The position numbers and the translations under genes are program-made. From Gemmatimonadota bacterium (lineage in GTDB: Bacteria; Latescibacterota; UBA2968; UBA8231), in assembly GCA_009845645.1 (NCBI GenBank), contig VXZF01000735.1, positions 1 to 6,442 of the forward strand: a stretch of DNA of 6,442 nucleotides. Direction: 5' to 3'. The notes beneath the pieces were generated by a model. The model ran no database searches. It saw nothing but the letters and a program-made list of their open reading frames with translations, and was not told where the DNA came from. How positions within the stretch are numbered: the stretch's first letter is position 1; each line of letters starts with the position of its first letter. Shown piece by piece: positions 1 to 4,994 of the stretch.

Positions 1-104
1 TGACTACGGCCCACACCATGACTGGCCGCGGCGGCAATACCATCCACGCCCTGCCACTAGATCGCTTGGTCGAAATCATGCGTGCATACGGTCGGCTCAA
101 ATGA
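1..104 (+). CDS. C-terminal end of an unrecognised protein (5' truncated by window)
   Basis: An open frame enters from the left edge (codons starting at position 3) and ends at TGA 102-104. The 33 visible residues start TTAHTMTGRGGN and end MRAYGRLK. I do not recognise the family from so short a tail. Its reality is supported by the ATGA overlap with the start of the next gene (ATG 101-103, TGA 102-104), which is typical of co-translated operon genes, and by codon use as GC-rich as its neighbour. It is probably the upstream member of the P1 peptidase operon. Its function cannot be inferred beyond that. Confidence 0.6.
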   Translation, partial: TTAHTMTGRGGNTIHALPLDRLVEIMRAYGRLK

Positions 105-1072
105 ATCGCTCGCACCTAGCGGATGATGCGGCGGGGCCGCACAACGCCATTGTCGATGTGGCCGGAGTCAGCGTGGGCCACGTGGATATTCGCACGCCCG
201 ACCTGCACACCGGTCTCACAGCCATTGTCCCGTATCCAGCCTCAGTAGAAGAGCGCAAGCTGTTTATCGGTCGCTTCTCCATAGACGGCGGCGACGCCAT
301 GAGCGGCCTGGGGGTCGCCGAAGACTTCGGCATCTTTTCCTCGCCTATTGTCCTTGCCCCGACCTCGGTCATTGGCCGGGTGTACGAGTCCTTAATTCGC
401 CATAGCTTGGGCCGCGACACTGGACTCTCGACCGTAGCGGGCTGGCCTCCGGTGGTCGTGGGGATCGACGACACGGCTGTCAACGACCCCGCGCTCGTGC
501 GCAAGGTTTTGACGCACGCCCACGCGGACGAGGCGTTGGCCAGTGCTGGCAGCGCGGTGCCCACGGGTAATGCCGGAGTTGGCGGTGGGTTGCAGGCCTT
601 TGGCTACAAGGGCGGCGTCGGTACGGCCTCGCGCCGAACGGACGAATACGCGCTGGGCGTGCTGGCCGCGGTCAACGGAGGACGTGAGTTGCATTGGGCC
701 GGACGCGTCCTGCCGGTGGGTGAGAGGGCAGGAGGACCGCAGACATTTGCTGCGGTGGTGGCTACGGACGCGCCTTTGATCCCTCGTCAACTAGAGCGTT
801 TAGCTGGCCGTGCCGCGCTGGGGCTGGCGCGGACGGGTTTGTGGAACCCGCATACGCGCGAGGGCCTCGTCCTCGCCTTTTCCACCACGGGCATTATCCA
901 AGAACCGGACGCATCTGTGAAGATGGTGGGTGAAGAAAAGCTCTATTCGCTCTTTGCCGCTGGAGCTGCGGCTGCCGAGGCTGCGGTCGTCGATGCCCTC
1001 TTGGCCGCCGAGGCGGTCGGAGATCTCAAAGCCATGCCGCAGACCGATTGGTTGAAAGAGGAAGACGGTTGA
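101..1072 (+). CDS. P1 family (DmpA/NylC-like) self-processing aminopeptidase or amidohydrolase
   Basis: A 323-residue protein of the P1 (formerly S58) family, Ntn-like hydrolases of the DmpA fold. Family members cleave themselves into two chains and act as aminopeptidases, beta-peptidases or amide hydrolases. Visible signatures are an N-terminal NAIVDVAGVSVGH (15-27), a glycine-rich segment GNAGVGGG near 156-163, GYKGGVGTASRR (168-179), Asn192 in VLAAVNGG (probable oxyanion residue), VVATDAPL (219-226) and LAFSTTG (258-264). The new N-terminus of the second chain should lie nine residues before the Asp of ATDAPL. DmpA has Gly-Ser there; this protein has Gln214-Thr215, so the likely nucleophile is Thr215. 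No signal peptide is seen, so it is probably cytoplasmic. It is somewhat shorter than DmpA (375). ATG 101 overlaps the previous stop, has no clear Shine-Dalgarno and is probably translationally coupled. Its end overlaps the TTG start of mutY. Family assignment is firm; the substrate is unknown. Confidence 0.9.
   Translation: MNRSHLADDAAGPHNAIVDVAGVSVGHVDIRTPDLHTGLTAIVPYPASVEERKLFIGRFSIDGGDAMSGLGVAEDFGIFSSPIVLAPTSVIGRVYESLIRHSLGRDTGLSTVAGWPPVVVGIDDTAVNDPALVRKVLTHAHADEALASAGSAVPTGNAGVGGGLQAFGYKGGVGTASRRTDEYALGVLAAVNGGRELHWAGRVLPVGERAGGPQTFAAVVATDAPLIPRQLERLAGRAALGLARTGLWNPHTREGLVLAFSTTGIIQEPDASVKMVGEEKLYSLFAAGAAAAEAAVVDALLAAEAVGDLKAMPQTDWLKEEDG
1058..1062 (+). promoter_or_regulatory. Ribosome binding site deciding the mutY start
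   Basis: GAGGA lies inside the last codons of the P1 peptidase, six bases before TTG 1069. This spacing favours TTG 1069 over the other in-frame TTG at 1048, which has no comparable purine-rich motif in front of it. Confidence 0.6.
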
Positions 1073-2196
1073 GCCGCAGCTTACTCGACGATCGGGACGC
1101 GCTCAGCGCCTTCCGCGCTCGGCTCTTGGCTTGGTATCGCCAAAACAAGCGGCAGACGAGCTGGCGCGACAGCGGCAATCCCTATCACGTCTGGGTATCC
1201 GAGGTCATGTTGCAACAGACCCGGGTGGATCAGATGGCCCCTTATTTCGAGCGTTTTATCCGCGCGTTTCCCACGCTTCAAGCGCTAGCCGCTGCTTCTG
1301 AGGACCAAGTGCTTAAGGTCTGGGAGGGCTTGGGCTACTATGCGCGGGCGCGCAACATGCACAAGGCGGCCAAGCGCATGGCCTTTGAGTTGGGAGGCCG
1401 CATACCGGATACGTACCAAGAGCTGATCGAGTTGCCTGGCATTGGCCAATACACGGCTGCGGCCGTCAGCAGTATTGCCTTTGACCGCGACCACCCAGTG
1501 CTCGACGGCAATGTGACCCGCGTGCTCTGTCGCTTGTTGCGGATTGAGGAAGAGCCGACCCGCGCCCACGTCAAGGCGCAGCTCATCGCCGCTGGGGAGG
1601 CCCTGCTGGCCCGGGGCGAGGCCGGCGACTTCAATCAGGCGATGATGGAGTTGGGGTCGCGAGTTTGCACGCCGCAAAGCCCTTCTTGCCCGACGTGCCC
1701 GGTCGGCGACTGGTGTCGGGCTAAGGCCGAATTGGACGACCCGGCTTCCCTGCCGCGCAAGGCCCCTAAGAAACAGAAGCCGCATTATCAAGTGGCGGCT
1801 GGCTTGATTCGCAAAGGCGACGAGCTGCTAATTGCCCAGCGGCCGGCCGAGGGAATGCTCGGCGGCCTGTGGGAATTTCCCGGAGGCAAGCAGGAGCCCG
1901 GCGAGACTCTGCCCGAGTGCTTGGTGCGCGAGATCCGCGAGGAATTGGGCATTGAGATCGAGGTGGGTGCGCGCCTGACGAGCGTGGATCACGCCTATTC
2001 GCATTTTAGCATCACCTTACACGCGTTTGCCGCCCGCTATGTGTGTGGTACCCCCGAGGCGCTGGGTTGCGCTGCTTGGCGTTGGGTCGCGCCAGAGGCT
2101 TTGGACGACTTCGCCCTGCCGCGGGCCGATCGCCTGATCGTGGAGTTCATGCGCGAGCACGCACAGCAGATGGAGCTGTTTGGTGAAAAAAACTGA
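1069..2196 (+). CDS. mutY: A/G-specific adenine DNA glycosylase MutY with intact C-terminal Nudix box
   Basis: Removes adenine mispaired with 8-oxoguanine in base excision repair. From TTG 1069 it has 375 residues, close to the family norm. An HhH-GPD domain carries SEVMLQQT with catalytic Glu45, the hairpin LPGIGQYTA (122-130), and LDGNV with catalytic Asp146. A [4Fe-4S] loop follows with Cys200, 207, 210 and 216 in the exact C-x6-C-x2-C-x5-C spacing. A linker leads to a MutT-like domain (from about 240) with WEFPGGK and a complete Nudix signature GX5EX7REUXEEXGU at 273-295. AYSHF (Tyr310-Ser311-His312) matches the FSH loop that reads 8-oxoG, with Tyr for Phe. TTG 1069 is preferred because GAGGA lies six bases upstream and TTGA overlaps the previous stop; TTG 1048 would add seven residues. 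The last 14 bases overlap the DUF368 gene. An intact Nudix box is unlike E. coli MutY and could mean added hydrolase activity. Confidence 0.96.
   Translation: MSRSLLDDRDALSAFRARLLAWYRQNKRQTSWRDSGNPYHVWVSEVMLQQTRVDQMAPYFERFIRAFPTLQALAAASEDQVLKVWEGLGYYARARNMHKAAKRMAFELGGRIPDTYQELIELPGIGQYTAAAVSSIAFDRDHPVLDGNVTRVLCRLLRIEEEPTRAHVKAQLIAAGEALLARGEAGDFNQAMMELGSRVCTPQSPSCPTCPVGDWCRAKAELDDPASLPRKAPKKQKPHYQVAAGLIRKGDELLIAQRPAEGMLGGLWEFPGGKQEPGETLPECLVREIREELGIEIEVGARLTSVDHAYSHFSITLHAFAARYVCGTPEALGCAAWRWVAPEALDDFALPRADRLIVEFMREHAQQMELFGEKN
2172..2175 (+). promoter_or_regulatory. Ribosome binding site of the DUF368 gene
   Basis: GGAG inside the mutY 3' end lies seven bases before GTG 2183 and only four before the in-frame TTG 2180. 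The spacing favours the GTG start. Confidence 0.5.
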
Positions 2197-3082
2197 GTTG
2201 CTAACCGAGGGTAAGCGCCGCGCACCCGGACTGGTCTTGCGCGGGCTGTGCATGGGCACGGCCGACGTGATTCCCGGGGTTTCCGGGGGGACAATTGCCT
2301 TGATTACGGGCATTTACGACGAGTTGGTCGGGACAATTGCCACAGTTGATCAACGGCTCGTGAGTGCCTTGGTGCGGGGACGCTTGATTGAGGTGTTGCA
2401 CCGCGTCAATGCTCCCTTTCTGGTGCCACTGCTGTGCGGCGTAGGCTTGGCCATTGTCTCGCTGGCCAAGTTCATAACTTGGCTGCTGGCAACACACCCT
2501 CAGCCCGTATGGGGCTTTTTCACCGGATTGATCTTGGCCAGTGCGCTCGTGGTCGCTCGGCAGGTCGCCGGATGGGGACCGGCGCAGTGGGGGCTGATAG
2601 CTCTCGGCACAGTGGTTGGCTACGCCATCACTACGTTGGTGCCGGTCGAGACTGGGGTGGAAGGCTACAAGTTCGCGCTGGCCGGCATGGTGGCCATCTG
2701 CGCGATGATCCTGCCGGGCATTAGCGGCTCGTTTTTGTTAGTGGTCATGGGCAAATACCAGCAGGTCTTGACTGCTGTACACGAGTTCGATTGGGCGATC
2801 TTGGCCCTCTTCAGCCTTGGGGGGGTTATCGGTCTGCTGGGTTTCTCGCGGCTGCTCAAGCACCTGCTGAGCCGCTTTCGCGCTGGCACCATGACTTTTT
2901 TAGTGGGGTTGATGTTGGGTTCTCTGCGCAAGGTGTGGCCGTTCCGCAATGCACTGGAGGACGGGCGCTACGAATGCACGTGGCCGCAGGAATTCAACGG
3001 TGAGGTTTGGCTGAGTTTGGGGCTGATTGCGGCGGGCGTTGTGCTGGTTTTGGCGTTGGAGCGGCTGGGTAGAGGGAGGTGA
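2183..3082 (+). CDS. popT: DUF368 / PopT-type polyprenyl-phosphate transporter
   Basis: A 299-residue polytopic inner-membrane protein. DUF368 proteins were shown genetically to be polyprenyl-phosphate (undecaprenyl-phosphate) transporters, recycling the lipid carrier to the cytoplasmic face for cell-wall and surface-glycan synthesis. Visible signatures are the diagnostic N-terminal GTADVIPGVSGGT (25-37) and its second-half echo ILPGISGS (176-183), consistent with an internal inverted-repeat transporter fold. Between and after them are several long hydrophobic stretches (for example about 79-103, 110-127, 137-153, 164-190, 205-221 and 274-293). The N-terminus is short and basic (KKTELLTEGKRR). 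The length fits the family. GTG 2183 is chosen from GGAG seven bases upstream; TTG 2180 would add one residue. The start overlaps mutY by 14 bases. It is the last gene of the + strand operon and faces a minus-strand gene 18 bases away. The family call is firm; the substrate is taken from characterised homologues. Confidence 0.92.
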   Translation: MKKTELLTEGKRRAPGLVLRGLCMGTADVIPGVSGGTIALITGIYDELVGTIATVDQRLVSALVRGRLIEVLHRVNAPFLVPLLCGVGLAIVSLAKFITWLLATHPQPVWGFFTGLILASALVVARQVAGWGPAQWGLIALGTVVGYAITTLVPVETGVEGYKFALAGMVAICAMILPGISGSFLLVVMGKYQQVLTAVHEFDWAILALFSLGGVIGLLGFSRLLKHLLSRFRAGTMTFLVGLMLGSLRKVWPFRNALEDGRYECTWPQEFNGEVWLSLGLIAAGVVLVLALERLGRGR

Positions 3083-3100
3083 AACGCTTACGGCTAGTCA

Positions 3101-3472
3101 TCACGATGTGAGATCGAAAGCATCAATCTGTCTTTTTACTCCATCAAGCGTATCGCGGCCGGCCACTCGCGCAACATCGCTGGTGCTTGGACGGCGTTTG
3201 AAAATGACGTACTCCACCCACTGGTTTCCGAGGAACTGAATCCCAAGGTGACTCTCATCATCGCCTTTCCAAACGGCGCGCAGATCTCCATTGTCTACAA
3301 GTACCAGTCCTGCTTTTTGTGCGAAGGGTACTGACCTGATATAATGCCAAAAGTCCCTTTCGGACGCCTCGTTCAACACCAATCCATCGTCCTCGGCGTC
3401 GCTGCTCAATGCTTCAATCCGGCGCGAATAGTCTTTGTAGATTTTTTGCGGGTTTTCTTGTGTAATCGACAT
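3101..3472 (-). CDS. Hypothetical protein, 123 aa, downstream of the Mrr-type nuclease
   Basis: I cannot name its family. It appears soluble, with no signal peptide or membrane segment. The N-terminal third is charged and probably helical (IYKDYSRRIEALSSDAEDD). The middle holds an apparent beta-rich core: LVLVDNGDLRAVWKG (57-70), HLGIQFLG (75-82) and VEYVIFKRRP (86-95). It closes with VARVAGRDT (100-108) and GVKRQI (111-116). The start ATG (3470-3472) has AGAGGA five bases upstream (3478-3483), a strong site. It lies 56 bases after the nuclease stop on the same strand, with no visible terminator between, so co-transcription is likely. Base composition is lower in GC than the flanking housekeeping genes. 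It could be a partner, regulator or modulator of the nuclease, but that rests on position only. Confidence 0.8.
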   Translation of the reverse strand: MSITQENPQKIYKDYSRRIEALSSDAEDDGLVLNEASERDFWHYIRSVPFAQKAGLVLVDNGDLRAVWKGDDESHLGIQFLGNQWVEYVIFKRRPSTSDVARVAGRDTLDGVKRQIDAFDLTS

Positions 3473-3477
3473 TTGTG

Positions 3478-3483
3478 TCCTCT
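3478..3483 (-). promoter_or_regulatory. Ribosome binding site of the 123-aa gene
   Basis: On the minus strand AGAGGA stands five bases before ATG 3472. It shows that this gene is translated on its own and supports the chosen start. Confidence 0.6.
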
Positions 3484-3528
3484 GATATTTACTAGCGCGT
3501 GGTACTTGCTCATATCGTATGGTGGAAG

Positions 3529-4386
3529 TTACTCCTTGGCCAAGCGACTAAAGAAGCTCTCGTCTATTTGATGCTCGACAACCGGGACAGTTTTGACTCC
3601 CAAATTCAGGTCAATCATCTCTTGCACCAGTTCTTCACCGTCAACCAGCCTGATCGGTGCATTTACTTCTTTAACCCAACCTTTAGCCGAGGAGGTGAAA
3701 TTTGAAGTCGTGACGAAGACTCCCCTGTTGTAGCGTCCCTCCAGACTACCTCGGAGTCTCTGGACTGGATCAATGCCAACGCTCTTTTGCGGCTGATATC
3801 GCTTCGCTTGGAACGCTACTTTTACATCGATAAACGACAGCTCGCATTCACCATCAATGCCTTCGTCATGATGAAACTTGGTTATCTTGACCTTTGCGAA
3901 TCCCTTGGCTTTCAAGAACTCGCCAACTAGTTTCTCAAATCCACTCGGAGACAGTGCTACGATACGTTTAAGTAAATCCGAAGCAGTGTTGCCTTTTCGC
4001 TCCGTGGCAAACGTGTCCGATGTTGTCTTACTCCCTTCTGGTACAGAAGAACTCGCCTCGCCTTTACTGTCAGATTCTGGTGGTTGTTTATGTGCTTTTG
4101 TTGATTTGGTTTGACCCAGCAACTGTCTGTACGCGGATAGCTTTTTGCCTCTTGCACTGATATCGGTCCAACCATTCCTACTGCCACTCTTTCTACTCGT
4201 ACCCGCCAGATGTTTTCCCCAACCAGACGGAGTCTCGAATCTCTCAGAGTCGTAAGAAATAGAGCCGTCAGCGTTTAGCCTTCCGACATAAACTTCGCCG
4301 CTTTTACTAAGGCGGCATTCCAGCTTTTCACCGTCTTCCAGCAGCCCCGCCTCAATGAGGTTCAACAAAGATATGCGTTTAGCCAT
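3529..4386 (-). CDS. RAMA-domain plus Mrr-type restriction endonuclease
   Basis: A 285-residue two-domain protein. Residues about 5-85 match the RAMA domain (restriction enzyme adenine methylase associated): LLNLIEAGLLEDGEKL, a strand pair ending in DGSISY, FETPSGWGKH and SRNGWTDI. RAMA is predicted to read modified DNA. A polar, Ser/Lys/Glu-rich linker (about 92-134) leads to an Mrr-like PD-(D/E)XK nuclease domain (about 136-265). This has FEKLVGEFLKAKGF (150-163), GIDG with Asp178, QAKR with Gln193 and Lys195, GVFVTTSNFT (222-231) and IRLVDGEELV (245-254). Asp178, Gln193 and Lys195 are the expected catalytic set, so the enzyme looks active. Unlike E. coli Mrr, the N-terminal winged-helix module is replaced by RAMA. 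AGGAAGG sits six bases before ATG 4386. No methyltransferase is in the window, which suggests a modification-dependent (type IV-like) enzyme. Its GC is near 48% in sampled lines, suggesting acquisition. Confidence 0.9.
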   Translation of the reverse strand: MAKRISLLNLIEAGLLEDGEKLECRLSKSGEVYVGRLNADGSISYDSERFETPSGWGKHLAGTSRKSGSRNGWTDISARGKKLSAYRQLLGQTKSTKAHKQPPESDSKGEASSSVPEGSKTTSDTFATERKGNTASDLLKRIVALSPSGFEKLVGEFLKAKGFAKVKITKFHHDEGIDGECELSFIDVKVAFQAKRYQPQKSVGIDPVQRLRGSLEGRYNRGVFVTTSNFTSSAKGWVKEVNAPIRLVDGEELVQEMIDLNLGVKTVPVVEHQIDESFFSRLAKE

Positions 4387-4392
4387 AGAAAG

Positions 4393-4399
4393 CCTTCCT
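4393..4399 (-). promoter_or_regulatory. Ribosome binding site of the RAMA-Mrr gene
   Basis: AGGAAGG on the minus strand, six bases before ATG 4386. It fixes the start at the Met just before the RAMA domain. Confidence 0.6.
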
Positions 4400-4402
4400 G
4401 AT

Positions 4403-4419
4403 GTTTACTGCAAATAAAC
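4403..4419. repeat. Short inverted repeat upstream of the RAMA-Mrr gene
   Basis: GTTTA and TAAAC form a perfect 5-base inverted repeat around a 7-base centre, just upstream of the nuclease ribosome binding site. The AT-rich arms would make a weak RNA hairpin, so an operator is the more natural reading. An arm this short can easily occur by chance in AT-rich DNA. Confidence 0.25.
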
Positions 4420-4468
4420 GTCCAGTCATAGCTACCAATAAAATTACGGAATGATAAGTTATGGGCTT

Positions 4469-4633
4469 TTACTTTTCAAGCTCGCCTAGAATGGCGATTG
4501 CTAAAATAACTACAAATGTGGCCATTGCAGCTCCTATGACATTGCCCGAACTCCAAGCCTTGATCGCCCATATTACGCCGACAATCACGACGATTAAGCC
4601 TACGAGACCACAGCCAGCTTTTTTATTGCTCAT
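4469..4633 (-). CDS. Small two-helix membrane protein, 54 aa
   Basis: I translated this short frame by hand: ATG 4633-4631 to TAA 4471-4469. It gives 54 residues starting MSNKKAGCG and ending GELEK. Two hydrophobic segments are clear, about 8-24 (CGLVGLIVVIVGVIWAI region) and 32-50 (VIGAAMATFVVILAIAILG region), joined by a short polar loop KAWSSGN. The N-terminus is basic, and the expected topology is both ends in the cytoplasm. The antisense frame on the + strand is also open but reads less like a protein. A purine-rich AAAGAGA lies about eight bases upstream of the ATG, a weak ribosome site. It is 82 bases upstream of the RAMA-Mrr gene on the same strand and shares the low GC of this region. 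Function unknown; it may be part of the nuclease module or a separate small acquired gene. Confidence 0.6.
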   Translation of the reverse strand: MSNKKAGCGLVGLIVVIVGVIWAIKAWSSGNVIGAAMATFVVILAIAILGELEK

Positions 4634-4715
4634 AGAACGGTCTCTTTGAGTGCAACCACTGCGGGCGCAATTTTACAAGGTGATGACACGAACGGAGCTG
4701 TACCGCGTCCCAATC
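4634..4715. other. Intergenic gap at the right edge of the AT-rich region
   Basis: An 82-base gap between the 92-residue gene and the 54-residue gene. Any promoter for the minus-strand nuclease cluster would be expected here. I find only weak -35/-10 look-alikes (TTGTAA, TTGCAC on the minus strand) and a 4-base stem TGCG-GG-CGCA at 4660-4669. None is good enough to call a promoter or terminator. Confidence 0.4.
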
Positions 4716-4994
4716 TCAATTTTGCGAAAGATCATCCTCTTCGCGCTTGGGAGCGGGGCCTATCTGTGGGCCGTCCTCGGCATCGCGTAGGGCGTTGCGG
4801 GCGTCGTGGAAGCGGCGGATACGCCGCACGAAAATGAAGATCAGGCCCGCCAGTGCCACGTAGAGCAAGTACTGATAGATCGGCTCGGTCCAGCCTAGCA
4901 CCACAGGCCAGAGGCTGGCAATGCAGAGCAAGATAAAAATATCTTCGATCAGCTTGTGTCTTTTTTCGCGCGGCTGTTCTGGTTCAAGCGTCAT
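4716..4994 (-). CDS. Small two-helix membrane protein, 92 aa
   Basis: The family is not recognised. Two transmembrane segments are visible, about 16-34 (LIEDIFILLCIASLWP region) and 40-56 (YQYLLYVALAGLIFIFV). The second is followed by the basic cluster RRIRRFH and then a charged, acidic tail (DAEDGPQIGP, KREEDD). By the positive-inside rule both ends should be cytoplasmic. Its ATG (4992-4994) lies inside the end of the lytic transglycosylase gene with an 11-base overlap, and there is only a weak AAGG upstream, so translational coupling is likely. GC content matches the housekeeping flank, not the AT-rich neighbour. It may be an accessory of the transglycosylase or another envelope protein; this is inferred from the overlap only. 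Confidence 0.75.
   Translation of the reverse strand: MTLEPEQPREKRHKLIEDIFILLCIASLWPVVLGWTEPIYQYLLYVALAGLIFIFVRRIRRFHDARNALRDAEDGPQIGPAPKREEDDLSQN

Noticed and set aside
97..564. Long minus-strand open frame opposite the P1 peptidase, and similar ones opposite mutY (1285-1791)
   Set aside because: These are shadows of GC-rich genes. The translations are low-complexity or Arg/Ser-rich with no recognisable motif, while the opposite strand encodes clear families.
3083..3100. Bidirectional terminator between the convergent DUF368 and 123-aa genes
   Set aside because: The 18-base gap contains no stem-loop that I can find.
4461..4649. 62-residue + strand open frame in the AT-rich gap
   Set aside because: It is antisense to the 54-aa membrane gene. 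Its translation is rich in Thr/Ile/Pro with no clear helix pattern, and it lacks a good ribosome site. The minus frame is the better gene, though this is not certain.
4660..4675. TGCG-GG-CGCA followed by ATTTTA as an intrinsic terminator
   Set aside because: The stem is four bases with a two-base loop, too tight to form, and no proper T-run follows on either strand.
3097..4687. GTCATCAC at 3097-3104 and GTGATGAC at 4680-4687 as terminal inverted repeats of the island
   Set aside because: An 8-base match between two searched flanks is within chance expectation. The left copy overlaps the stop of the 123-aa gene, there is no target duplication, and no transposase or integrase is present.
4690..4712. 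CGG/CCG imperfect hairpin past the 92-aa gene stop as a terminator
   Set aside because: Only three paired bases plus a bulged extension, and no T-run on the minus strand.
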